NCBI RefSeq assembly: GCF_002116905.1
Contig: NZ_CP015118.1
Location: 4,898,001 to 4,962,000, forward strand
DNA length: 64,000 nt
Source: Piscinibacter gummiphilus
Lineage (GTDB): Bacteria > Pseudomonadota > Gammaproteobacteria > Burkholderiales > Burkholderiaceae_C
Direction of reading: 5' to 3'
The position numbers and the translations under genes are program-made. The notes beneath the pieces are model-generated. The model worked only from the letters and a program-made list of their open reading frames with translations, did not search any database and had not been told where the DNA came from. This document shows, one piece after another, positions 42,979 to 51,385 of this stretch; position 1 is the stretch's first letter; each line of letters begins with the position of its first letter.

Positions 42979-43434
42979 ATGGCCGGCATCCACATCACCG
43001 ACATCGAAGCCGCCATCAACTGGTGGCGCGAGCGGGAGCCTTCGCCCGACGGCATCACCGCCTGCCGCGAGGTGCTCGCGCTCGCCGAGGTGTACGCGCT
43101 GATGGTGTACTTCCACGAGAACGAGTGCGACGAGGACACCATGCCGCCGCGCGCCCGCGACGCCTGGCTCGCGTGGTACGCCACGATGCCCGACGCGCCG
43201 TGCATCGCCATCTGCTCCACCAGCCAGGGCGACGACCTCTGCAAGGGCTGCGGCCGCACGTTCGACGAGGTGCAGCACTGGCCCGTGATGACCCCGGGCG
43301 AGAAGCGCGCCACCTGGCGGCGCATCACGATGGAAGGCACGGCCTGGCGCTTCAACCGCTACGCCGAACGCGCGCTCGAGGACCCCAGGCCCGCGTCCGA
43401 GCCCGCCACGCCCTCGCCAGAGAACCCCGCGTGA
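42979..43434 (+). CDS. DUF3717-DUF1289 fusion protein
   Basis: A 151-residue cytoplasmic protein with two small domains. The N-terminal DUF3717 is HITDIEAAINWWREREPSPD followed by LALAEVYALMVYF. The C-terminal DUF1289 has PCIAICSTSQGDDLCKGCGR, with the C-x3-C and C-x2-C pairs, then TFDEVQHWPVM. DUF1289 proteins have a compact cysteine motif that may hold a metal. The start is ATG 42979; GTG 42964 is also possible. It overlaps the MATE gene by four bases (GTGA). Confidence 0.82.
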   Translation: MAGIHITDIEAAINWWREREPSPDGITACREVLALAEVYALMVYFHENECDEDTMPPRARDAWLAWYATMPDAPCIAICSTSQGDDLCKGCGRTFDEVQHWPVMTPGEKRATWRRITMEGTAWRFNRYAERALEDPRPASEPATPSPENPA

Positions 43435-44804
43435 CCCCGAGCCTGCGGCACAGCGCGGGCCGCATCCTCCCCCTCGCGTGGCCCGTGCTCGTGGGCCAGC
43501 TCGCCGTGCTCGCCTTCGGCACGGTCGACACCGTGCTCGTCGCCCGCGCCTCCGCCACCGACCTCGCGGCGCTCGCCATCGGCGGCGCGGCCTACATCAC
43601 CGTGTTCATCGGCCTGATGGGCGTCGTGCTCGCCATCGGTCCCATCGCCGGCCAGCTGTTCGGCGCGAAGCAGCTGCGCGACGCGGGCCGGCAGCTGCAC
43701 CAGGCCGGCTGGCTCGCGCTCGCGCTGTCGGTCGTGGGGTGTGCCGTGATGCTGTTCCCGCAGCCGTTCCTCGCGCTCTCGCGCGCCTCGCCCGAGGTGG
43801 GCGAGAAGGTGCGCGGGTACCTGGCCGCACTCGCCTTCGCGCTGCCGCCTGCGCTGCTGTTCACCGCGTTCCGCGGCTTCAACACGTCGGTGTCGCGCCC
43901 GAAGATCGTGATGGCCGTGCAGCTGGGCGGCCTCGCGATGAAGGTGCCGCTCAGCGCCTGGCTCGTGTTCGGAGGCCTCGGCCTGCAGCCGCTCGGCGCG
44001 GTGGGCTGCGGCATCGCCACCGCCATCGTGATGTGGGGTCAGCTCGCCATCGCATGGTGGGTGATCCACCGCGACCCGTTCTACGCGCCGTTCGGCCTGC
44101 ACGACGGCGGCATCGCCCGGCCCGACAGGGAGAGCCAGAAGGCCCTCGTGCGCCTGGGCGTGCCGATGGGCCTGTCGGTGCTGATCGAGGTCACCGGGTT
44201 CACGTTCATGGCCTTCTTCATCGCACGCATGGGCACCACGGCCGTCGCCGGCCACCAGCTCGCCGCGAACCTGATCGCCATGCTGTTCATGGTGCCGCTG
44301 TCGCTCGGCAACGCCACGGCCACGCTCGTCGCGCAGCGCATCGGCGCCGCGGACATGCCCGACGCGCGCCGCCTCGGCTGGCACGGCCTGCAGATCGCGC
44401 TGCTGGTCGCCGCGCTGCTGGGCAGCGGCGTGTACCTCGCCCGCGAGGGCGTGCTGGGCCTCTACACCAGCGATGCGGCCATCATCGCCGCGGCACTGCC
44501 GCTGCTCGCGTGGGTCGCGGTGTTCCACATCGCGGACGCGGGCCAGGCCCTGACCTCGTTCGTGCTGCGCGCCCACCGGGTCACCACCGTGCCGCTGCTG
44601 ATCTACGCGTTCGCGATCTGGGGCGTGGGCCTGGCCGGCGGCTACGTGCTGGCGTTCGACACCTTCGGCAGCACCCCGCCGGCGCTGCTCGGCGCGCGCG
44701 GCTTCTGGGCGGCGGCCACCGCGGGCCTCGCCGTGGCCGCGCTGGGGCTCGGGGCCTTCCTGCAGTGGGTGCTGCGCCAGCGAGCCGCCGACGCGGCGGC
44801 CTGA
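43431..44804 (+). CDS. MATE-family multidrug efflux transporter
   Basis: A 457-residue membrane transporter with about twelve hydrophobic helices in two similar halves (LAWPVLVGQLAVLAFGTVDT; LGVPMGLSVLIEVTGFTFMA). It is of the NorM type, exporting cationic drugs in exchange for Na+ or H+. The gene starts with GTG inside the preceding stop (GTGA), so translation is coupled. Ends nine bp before the convergent kinase gene. Substrates unknown. Confidence 0.9.
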   Translation: MTPSLRHSAGRILPLAWPVLVGQLAVLAFGTVDTVLVARASATDLAALAIGGAAYITVFIGLMGVVLAIGPIAGQLFGAKQLRDAGRQLHQAGWLALALSVVGCAVMLFPQPFLALSRASPEVGEKVRGYLAALAFALPPALLFTAFRGFNTSVSRPKIVMAVQLGGLAMKVPLSAWLVFGGLGLQPLGAVGCGIATAIVMWGQLAIAWWVIHRDPFYAPFGLHDGGIARPDRESQKALVRLGVPMGLSVLIEVTGFTFMAFFIARMGTTAVAGHQLAANLIAMLFMVPLSLGNATATLVAQRIGAADMPDARRLGWHGLQIALLVAALLGSGVYLAREGVLGLYTSDAAIIAAALPLLAWVAVFHIADAGQALTSFVLRAHRVTTVPLLIYAFAIWGVGLAGGYVLAFDTFGSTPPALLGARGFWAAATAGLAVAALGLGAFLQWVLRQRAADAAA

Positions 44805-44813
44805 CCCCCGGGA

Positions 44814-46169
44814 TCAGGCCGTCGGCAGGTCCAGCTGGAACGTGCAGCCGCCACCGTCGCGCGGCAGGCAACGCACGGTGCCCCCGTGCCCCTCCGCAAT
44901 CTGCTTGACGAGGCTCAGCCCCAACCCCACGCCACCCGCCTGTTCGGCGTGCCCGGGCAGGCGGTAGAACGGCTCGAAGATGCGCGTGCGCTGGTCGGCC
45001 GGCACGCCGGGGCCGCGATCGTTCACCTGCACGACGGCGGTGCCGCCGCGGGACGACACGGTGACACCCACGTCGCCGCCGCCATAGCGGCGGGCGTTCT
45101 CCAGCAGGTTGCGCAGCGCGCGGCGCAGCAGGCGTTCGTCGCCGAACACCGAGGCGGGTTCGCCACCGGCCTGCGCGTCGACACGCGCGGCCTCCTCGGC
45201 GGCCAGCGCCAGCATTTCCACCGGCTCGCGCAGGCCCATCTGCGGGGCCGCGTCGAGCCGGCTCGCGAGCAGCACCTCCTCGACGAGTGCATCGAGTTCG
45301 GCGACGTTGGTGTCGATCTCGCGCTTGAGGCGCTCGCGCTGGACGGGGGGCGCTTCGTCGAGCATCGACACGGCCATCTTCATGCGGGCGAGCGGCGAGC
45401 GCAGTTCATGGCTGGCGTTCGCGAGCAGCGAGCGGTGCGACTGCACGAGCGCCTCGATGCGCCCCGCGGCCTGGTTGAAGCTGGCGGCCACGGCGGCCAC
45501 CTCGTCCCGGCCGGACACCTCGACGCGCTGGCCGAGGTTGCCCGCACCGAAGTTCTCGACCCCGTGCTGCAGCGCCTTGAGCCGCCGCGTGAGCCGGCGC
45601 ACCGCGGGCCAGGCCCCGGCGGCCACCGCGAAGAACAGCAGCACCAGCACCACGACGAGGCTCACGCTGCGGCGCAGCACCGTCTCGCCCCAGGGCCAGT
45701 CGACCGGGCCCCGGTCGTCGTCGGCACCTTCGCGCGGGGGCGGCGGCAACCCGCGCGGCGGCGGACCCACCGGGCGGTTGCCCGGGCGCATCACCCACAG
45801 CGTGCGGCCGTCTTCCAGCCGCATGGCCATGCCGTGGGCCGTGCCCTCGGCCTGCCGGCGCAGGAAGCTGTCGGATGCGGCGATGCGCTGGCCCTTCACG
45901 TCGTCGAGCGCCAGCGGCAGGCGCAGGCGGTGCGACCACGCATGCAGCGCGGCGGCCTGCTGCTCCACGGGCTCCTCGGTGCCGGGCAGCGAACGCTGGA
46001 TCAGGTCGGCCCACGCCGCCACGCGCTCGGCGAGCATCGAGTTCGCCTGCACCCGCTCTTCCTCGATGTGCCGCTGGAACAGCCAGCCGGAGCTGAAGGC
46101 GAACAGCAGCAGCACCGCCACCACGGTCAGGTAGATCCGCAGCGTGAGGGTGTGCATGCGGTCGATCAC
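44814..46169 (-). CDS. Cpx-like sensor histidine kinase
   Basis: A 451-residue membrane kinase. TM1 is YLTVVAVLLLFAFSSGWLF; a periplasmic part of about 120 residues ends in a Pro-rich stretch (GPPPRGLPPPPRE); TM2 is SLVVVLVLLFFAVAAGAW. HAMP follows, then HisKA LLANASHELRSPLARMKM (phospho-His) and HATPase with NLLENARRYGGG, DRGPGVPAD and GVGLGLSLVKQ. The start is GTG 46169 overlapping the regulator stop (GTGA). Probably senses envelope stress, judging from its neighbours (inference). Confidence 0.9.
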   Translation of the reverse strand: MIDRMHTLTLRIYLTVVAVLLLFAFSSGWLFQRHIEEERVQANSMLAERVAAWADLIQRSLPGTEEPVEQQAAALHAWSHRLRLPLALDDVKGQRIAASDSFLRRQAEGTAHGMAMRLEDGRTLWVMRPGNRPVGPPPRGLPPPPREGADDDRGPVDWPWGETVLRRSVSLVVVLVLLFFAVAAGAWPAVRRLTRRLKALQHGVENFGAGNLGQRVEVSGRDEVAAVAASFNQAAGRIEALVQSHRSLLANASHELRSPLARMKMAVSMLDEAPPVQRERLKREIDTNVAELDALVEEVLLASRLDAAPQMGLREPVEMLALAAEEAARVDAQAGGEPASVFGDERLLRRALRNLLENARRYGGGDVGVTVSSRGGTAVVQVNDRGPGVPADQRTRIFEPFYRLPGHAEQAGGVGLGLSLVKQIAEGHGGTVRCLPRDGGGCTFQLDLPTA

Positions 46170-46879
46170 GGTCCGTTCTCGGCGTCTTGCTTCTTCGCGA
46201 ACACGTAGCCGGCGCCCCGCACCGTCAACACGCGGCGCGGGTTCTTCGGATCGTCCTCGATGACCGCGCGGATGCGCGAGATGTGGACGTCGATGGAGCG
46301 GTCGAACGCTTCCATCGGGTGGCCCTTGAGCAGGTCCATGATCTGGTCGCGCGACAGCACGCGGCCCGGGCTCTGCGCCATCACCACGAGCAGGTCGAAC
46401 TGGTGGCTGGTGAGGTCGCACACCTTGCCGTCGAGGCGCGCGGCGCGTTCGCCGAGGTCGATCTCGAGGCGGCCGAACCGCAGCACCTCGTCGCCCGCGG
46501 GCGTGGGCGAGGCGCGGCGAAGCAGGGCCTTCACGCGGGCGAGCAACTCGCGCGGCTCGAACGGCTTGGGCAGGTAGTCGTCGGCGCCCATCTCGAGGCC
46601 CACGATGCGGTCCATCGGCTCGCCGCGGGCGGTCAGCATCAGCAGCGGCAGCTGGCGGGTGCGCGGGTTCGCGCGCAGTTCTCGGCACAGGTCGAGCCCG
46701 TCGCCGTCGGGCAGCATCAGGTCGAGCACCAGGGCGTCGTGGACAGACGAGGCGAGCTGCTCGCGTCCTTCGGCGAGCGAGCCGGCCACGGTCACCTCGT
46801 AGCCAGACCCGCGCAGGTAGTCGGCCACCATGGCGGAGAGTCGGGCGTCGTCGTCGATCAGGAGGAGGCGGATGGTCAT
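46166..46879 (-). CDS. OmpR/CpxR-type response regulator
   Basis: A 237-residue regulator. The receiver has LLIDDDARLSAMV with phospho-Asp in DALVLDLMLPDGDG and Lys in YLPKPFEPREL. The winged helix DNA-binding domain includes LTSHQFDLLVVMAQSPGRVL and AFDRSIDVHISRIRAVIEDD, a pattern close to CpxR/RstA. It is coupled to the kinase by a GTGA overlap. A CpxR-box-like sequence lies upstream of the nearby CpxP/Spy-like gene (47595-47609), suggesting that gene as a target. Confidence 0.92.
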   Translation of the reverse strand: MTIRLLLIDDDARLSAMVADYLRGSGYEVTVAGSLAEGREQLASSVHDALVLDLMLPDGDGLDLCRELRANPRTRQLPLLMLTARGEPMDRIVGLEMGADDYLPKPFEPRELLARVKALLRRASPTPAGDEVLRFGRLEIDLGERAARLDGKVCDLTSHQFDLLVVMAQSPGRVLSRDQIMDLLKGHPMEAFDRSIDVHISRIRAVIEDDPKNPRRVLTVRGAGYVFAKKQDAENGP

Positions 46880-46895
46880 GGCGGTATCAAATGAC

Positions 46896-46923
46896 AAAAG
46901 CCCCGGGGCCGGAACCCCGGGGC
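46896..46923 (-). terminator. Intrinsic terminator after the CpxP/Spy-like gene
   Basis: GCCCCGGGG-ccggaa-CCCCGGGGC is a perfect 9-bp stem (46900-46908 with 46915-46923). On the minus strand it is followed by CTTTTGTCATTT. It separates the CpxP/Spy-like gene from the regulator-kinase pair, so the latter needs its own promoter or read-through. Confidence 0.8.
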
Positions 46924-46960
46924 GGACGTCGTGTGGTCCGTGTGTCAATCAGAACACAAT

Positions 46961-47518
46961 TCAGGTCAGCGGAAACGTCGAAGGCACCGCGCTCTGCTCG
47001 CGGTCATGGCGCATCGGCGGACGGTGGCGCTTCTCCAGCCGGGCGGCCAGCGTGGCGCGCTGCTTCGGGTTCAGCACCTTGGCGGCGTCGACCATCGCCT
47101 GCGTCACGCGGCGGCTGACGGCCTCGTGCGCCTGAGCCTGCTGCTGGCGCAGCGCCTCCACGGCGGCCTCGTCGATGGTGGGTGCCGTGAACAATTCACG
47201 GCCCTTCTCGCGCAGGCCCTTCCCGGCGTCCAGCTGCGCCTTCACGTCCTTCGCCGCCGCCTGGGCGATCTGGCGGATCTGCGTGCGCTGGGCGTCGGTG
47301 GCATCCAGTCCGTCGAGCAAACGGTCCACCATGCGGTCGATGCGCTCGGGCGGGGCCATCAGCAGCAAGCCCGGGCCGCCCATCGAGGGCGGGCCGCGGT
47401 GCCCCGGGCCCGGGCCGGGTTCGGCCCAGCTCGTGATCGCCACGGTGCCCAGCACCGCCACCACCACACCCGCCAGCAGGCCCTTCAGGCCGCGGCTCCG
47501 GGTCGTCGTTTGTTCCAT
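46961..47518 (-). CDS. Periplasmic CpxP/Spy-like protein
   Basis: A 185-residue exported protein (hydrophobic LLAGVVVAVLGTVAITSWA near residues 14-32). The mature part starts with a Pro/Gly-rich stretch (PGPGPGHRGPPSMGGPG) and then has two helical LTxxQ-like motifs: LDATDAQRTQIRQI and LNPKQRATLAARLEKRH. Such proteins are envelope-stress chaperones or feedback sensors (CpxP, Spy, CnrX-like). It lies upstream of the regulator and kinase on the same strand with a terminator in between. Confidence 0.82.
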   Translation of the reverse strand: MEQTTTRSRGLKGLLAGVVVAVLGTVAITSWAEPGPGPGHRGPPSMGGPGLLLMAPPERIDRMVDRLLDGLDATDAQRTQIRQIAQAAAKDVKAQLDAGKGLREKGRELFTAPTIDEAAVEALRQQQAQAHEAVSRRVTQAMVDAAKVLNPKQRATLAARLEKRHRPPMRHDREQSAVPSTFPLT

Positions 47519-47594
47519 GTCGGTCTCCTGTCATCGGGCTCGTTGCCCATGACGAGATGGTCCCGCCGGGCGGTGAATCACCGGTGGCCCAGGG

Positions 47595-47609
47595 GTAAAG
47601 ATCTGTGAA
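47595..47609. promoter_or_regulatory. CpxR-box-like site
   Basis: GTAAA-GATCT-GTGAA, one base off the enterobacterial CpxR consensus GTAAA-N5-GTAAA. It lies 77-91 bp upstream of the CpxP/Spy-like start, between that gene and the divergent EAL gene, whose start is 116 bp to the right. Binding is inferred. Confidence 0.5.
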
Positions 47610-47724
47610 CCCCATCACGCGCCGCGGGCCCTCAAGCCACGGCCGCTTCGGCCGATAACCACCGTACAGGCAACATCAGGCCGCACTCCGGCCGGCGTCA
47701 GAAGAACATCTGGGGACCGACGAC

Positions 47725-49029
47725 ATGCTTTCCGAGACGAGCCGTCTCTCACACCTGCTATCCCACCTGGACCAGGCCGACGGACGTACCGTGGGACGCC
47801 TGGAGCCGTGGACGTTGTCGAGTCATTTCCAACCCATCTACAGCCTGTCGCACGGACGGGTCGTGGGCCACGAGGCGCTGCTGCGCGCGACCGGCCCCGA
47901 GGGGCAATTCGTGCCGCCGCCCGAGGTGTTCCGGTCCTGCCGATCCAACGACGAACTGGCCGACTGCGACAGCATCAGCCGCCTGGTCCACCTGCGCAAC
48001 TTCGTCACGCAGGGGCCGCAGTCGCAATGGGTGTTCCTCAACATCCATCCCGAGGTGTTCCAGCGCCTGGCCCGCCGGCCCGACGGCGGCGAGGCCTACC
48101 TGCGCGGCGTGTCCGAGCGCGTCGGCGTGCCCGGCGACCGCATGGTGCTCGAGGTGCTCGAGACCGACATCTCCGACCTGCCCGCGATGGAAGCCGCGAT
48201 GGCGGCGGCTCGCCGCCACGGCTGCCTGATCGCGATCGACGACTTCGGCGCGGGCCAGTCCAACTTCGACCGCGTCTGGCGCATGCAGCCCGACATCGTG
48301 AAGCTCGATCGCAACCTGATCGCCCGCGCGGCCCAGGACCGGCGCACGCAGCGCGTGGTCTCGCAGATGGCCTCGCTGCTGCACGAATGCGGCGCGATGG
48401 TGCTGATGGAGGGGGTCGAGACACTCGACGAGGCCTACATCGCGATGGAGTCCGACGCGGACATGGTGCAGGGCTACTACTTCGGCCGCCCGCAGCCCGC
48501 CCTCGTGCCCAACGGCCACGCGCCGCAGACCATCTCGGGCCTGTACCCCGGCCTCGGCGTCCGCCGCGACCGCCAGCGCCACGAACACCGCATCAAGCTC
48601 GCCCCGTACCAGCACGCGATCGGCAACGCCGGCGTGCTGATGAGCGCGGGCGTGTCGGCCGAGGACGCCTGCCGCGACTTCCTCGCGCTCACCGGCGCCG
48701 ACATCGCCTACGTGCTCGACGCCGAGGGCTACCAGATCGGCACGCACCTGCACCCGCCCGGCCGTGGCGACTCGCCCCGCGCCGGCTTCGAGCCGCTCGC
48801 CCGCAGCGACGGCGCCTGCTGGGCGCGCCGCCCGTACTTCCGCCGCGCCACCGAGGCGATCGGCAAGGTGCAGACCACGCGGCCCTACCGCACGCTGCAC
48901 GGCAAGCTCGTGTGCGTGACGGTCTCGTACGCCTTCCACCACCAGGAGAACGGCCGGCGCGAACTGCGCGTCGTGTGCGGCGACATGGAATGGAACGAAT
49001 CGGCCCCCGAGTCCGGAGAGGCCGCATGA
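47725..49029 (+). CDS. EAL-domain c-di-GMP phosphodiesterase with sensor tail
   Basis: A 434-residue soluble protein. The EAL domain (about 30-260) has the catalytic set expected of an active enzyme: GHEALLRAT (E-A-L), FLNIHPEVF, LEVLETDIS, IAIDDFGAGQSNFD, VKLDRNLIA, LMEGVETLDEA and QGYYFGRP. The C-terminal 150 residues form a Cache/PAS-like sensor similar to that behind EAL in YkuI-type proteins (ADIAYVLDAEGYQIGTHLH; CWARRPYFRRA). It overlaps the first cyclase gene by four bases. Confidence 0.9.
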   Translation: MLSETSRLSHLLSHLDQADGRTVGRLEPWTLSSHFQPIYSLSHGRVVGHEALLRATGPEGQFVPPPEVFRSCRSNDELADCDSISRLVHLRNFVTQGPQSQWVFLNIHPEVFQRLARRPDGGEAYLRGVSERVGVPGDRMVLEVLETDISDLPAMEAAMAAARRHGCLIAIDDFGAGQSNFDRVWRMQPDIVKLDRNLIARAAQDRRTQRVVSQMASLLHECGAMVLMEGVETLDEAYIAMESDADMVQGYYFGRPQPALVPNGHAPQTISGLYPGLGVRRDRQRHEHRIKLAPYQHAIGNAGVLMSAGVSAEDACRDFLALTGADIAYVLDAEGYQIGTHLHPPGRGDSPRAGFEPLARSDGACWARRPYFRRATEAIGKVQTTRPYRTLHGKLVCVTVSYAFHHQENGRRELRVVCGDMEWNESAPESGEAA

Positions 49030-50219
49030 CCACGAAACCCCGAAGCGCGCAAGTCATCGCCCTGCCCGGCCTCGCACCGGACCGGCTGCCGGCCGAACCG
49101 GCCGGCCCCTCGGAGGCCGACGAGGCCGCGGCCCGCGAGTCCGCCGAACGCGCGCAGCGGCGGCGCGTGCTGTGGATCCGCGAGTCCAAGGTGATCGCCA
49201 CCAGCTACGCCATCAACGGCGTGTGCCTCGCCCTCTTCGCGCTCACGGGCACCGTGCACTGGAGCGCCGCGCTGCTCTACGCCGTGCCGGGCTGGATCGT
49301 CTGCGCGATCGCCTGCGCGCTGATCTCGAGCGGGTACTCGCAGCGCTGGTCGGACCCGAGCATGTCGGCCGCCCAGTCCATCGCGGGCATGGTGATCTGC
49401 GGGCTCGGCATCGCGGTCTTCCCGGTGATGACGTTCCTGTACGTGCTGATCCTGTTCACGATCTTCCTCAGCGCCACGTATCGCATGCCGCGGTCGCAGG
49501 CGACGCTCGCGTGGTTCATCGTCAGCGCCGTGATCGGCGCGGCCACGCTGACCGGCAGCCGTTCGCTGCAGATCCCGTCGCACACCGCGGCAGAGCAGTT
49601 CACGGCCTGGGCCTGCTTCACGGCCACGCTCGCACGGTGCGTGCTGCTGAGCATCATCAACAGCGGGCACAACCAGCTGCTGCGCCAGCGCGGCGAGCAG
49701 ATGGCCGCCACGCTCGCGCAGATCGAACGCCTCGCGAACTACGACGAACTCACGGGCCTGCTCAACCGCCGCAGCATCCTGCGCGTGCTGGACGAGGAGA
49801 TCGAGCGCGCCGAACGCGACGGCACCCCGCTCGCGGTGGCGCTGCTCGACATCGACCACTTCAAGGCCGTCAACGACCAGCACGGCCACCTGACCGGCGA
49901 CCGCACACTGCAGACGTTCGCCGAGGCCGTGCAGACCCGCCAGCGCGCCACCGACCGCTTCGGCCGCCACGGCGGCGAGGAGTTCCTGCTGATCCTGCCC
50001 GACACCGACGCCGCCGAGGCCGCCCGAGCGCTCGACCGGCTGAGGGACGGTGTGTCCGCGGCCGACTGGGCCTCGCTCGCCCCGGGCCTGTCGGTCAGCT
50101 TCTCCGCCGGCATGGCCGTCCACCAGGCCGGGGAATCCGTCGAACAACTGCTGAGCCGCGCGGACCGCGGCCTCTATGGAGCCAAGGATGCAGGCCGCAA
50201 CTGCCACCGCGCCGGGTGA
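49026..50219 (+). CDS. Membrane diguanylate cyclase 1
   Basis: A 397-residue protein. It has a cytoplasmic Ala/Glu-rich start, about five to six transmembrane segments (YAINGVCLALFALTGTVHW through LARCVLLSIINSGHN), a short helix (QMAATLAQIERLANYDELTG) and a GGDEF domain. The active-site loop is GRHGGEEF, with NRRSILRVLDEEI and LLDIDHFKAVNDQHGHLTGD before it. An inhibitory I-site RATD precedes GGEEF by five residues, so product inhibition is likely. It forms an operon with the EAL gene upstream and a paralogous cyclase downstream. Confidence 0.92.
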   Translation: MTTKPRSAQVIALPGLAPDRLPAEPAGPSEADEAAARESAERAQRRRVLWIRESKVIATSYAINGVCLALFALTGTVHWSAALLYAVPGWIVCAIACALISSGYSQRWSDPSMSAAQSIAGMVICGLGIAVFPVMTFLYVLILFTIFLSATYRMPRSQATLAWFIVSAVIGAATLTGSRSLQIPSHTAAEQFTAWACFTATLARCVLLSIINSGHNQLLRQRGEQMAATLAQIERLANYDELTGLLNRRSILRVLDEEIERAERDGTPLAVALLDIDHFKAVNDQHGHLTGDRTLQTFAEAVQTRQRATDRFGRHGGEEFLLILPDTDAAEAARALDRLRDGVSAADWASLAPGLSVSFSAGMAVHQAGESVEQLLSRADRGLYGAKDAGRNCHRAG

Positions 50220-51309
50220 TCGCCAGGACGTGGCCGCGCGCCAGGCCACGTTCACGAAACACGCGCTGCGCAACGTGCGCATCATCTCGTACAGCTACCT
50301 GATCGACGGGGCGATGCTGGGCCTCTTCGCGTTCCTCGGCACGGTGCACTGGGTGCCCGTCGCGGCTTACACGCTGATGGGGCTGATGATCGGGACCTTC
50401 TGGACCGTGGTGTTCCAGAACGGCTGGTCGCTCGGATTCAAGGACCCCCACCTGCCGATGACCCTGTCGCTGACGCACCAGGTGCTGCAGCTGGTGGGCA
50501 TGCTGCTGATGCCGCAGCTGAGTTTCGTCTTCCTGCTCGTGCTGTTCATCGTCTTCACGTCGCTCGCGATGCGCGTGGCGCTGCGCCAGGCCGTGACCGC
50601 GTGCGTGACCGTCTGCCTGGGTGCGGGCATCGTGCTGTGGGGGGTGCCGGGGCCCATGCGCATCCCGGACGCCAACATCGCCGAGCAGGTGGTGTCGTGG
50701 GCCTTCATCTCGCTGACGCTGTGGCAGTGCATCTGGATCGGCTCGTTCAACGGCGCGATGACGGCGCTGCTGAAGAAGCGCAGCCGCGAGCTGGCCGCGC
50801 TCACCCGCAAGGTGCAGCACCTGGCGCAGCACGACGAGCTCACCGGCCTCATCAACCGCCGCACGCTGATGACCGTGCTCGCCGACGAGCAGCGCCGCAG
50901 CGACCGCACCGGCAAGTCCCTCGTCGTGGCCCTGCTGGACCTGGACCATTTCAAGGCCATCAACGACACGCTGGGCCACCCGGCCGGCGACCGCACGCTC
51001 AAGCGCTTCGCCTCCACCGTGCAGCAGCTGGCCCGCAACACCGACCGGTTCGGCCGCTATGGCGGCGAGGAGTTCCTCGCCGTGCTGACCGGCACCACTG
51101 TGGCCGACGCCCACATCCCCATCGAGCGCTTCCGCGCGGCGCTGGCCGCGCAGGGCTGGGACGAGATCGCACCCGGCCTCGAGGTGCACTTTTCGTGCGG
51201 CCTCGCCCAGTACCGTTCCGGCGAGTCGACCGAGGACCTGCTCAAGCGCGCGGACGACGCGCTGTACCAGGCCAAGCGCGACGGGCGCCGCTGCACGCGC
51301 GTGGGCTGA
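50188..51309 (+). CDS. Membrane diguanylate cyclase 2
   Basis: A 373-residue paralogue of the preceding cyclase, with the same plan: about six transmembrane segments (SYLIDGAMLGLFAFLGTVHW), a linker, then GGDEF with LLDLDHFKAINDTLGHPAGD and GRYGGEEF, and an I-site RNTD. The similar openings suggest an old tandem duplication. The gene starts 32 bases inside the previous one: ATG 50188 has GGAG six bases upstream, while ATG 50176 has no such site. Confidence 0.9.
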   Translation: MQAATATAPGDRQDVAARQATFTKHALRNVRIISYSYLIDGAMLGLFAFLGTVHWVPVAAYTLMGLMIGTFWTVVFQNGWSLGFKDPHLPMTLSLTHQVLQLVGMLLMPQLSFVFLLVLFIVFTSLAMRVALRQAVTACVTVCLGAGIVLWGVPGPMRIPDANIAEQVVSWAFISLTLWQCIWIGSFNGAMTALLKKRSRELAALTRKVQHLAQHDELTGLINRRTLMTVLADEQRRSDRTGKSLVVALLDLDHFKAINDTLGHPAGDRTLKRFASTVQQLARNTDRFGRYGGEEFLAVLTGTTVADAHIPIERFRAALAAQGWDEIAPGLEVHFSCGLAQYRSGESTEDLLKRADDALYQAKRDGRRCTRVG

Positions 51310-51385
51310 GTTGTAGGACGGCGACCCGCCCCGGGTCGCGCCCGCGTCCGATGGCCGTCCCGGCGCGGCTGACCATACTGGGGAC

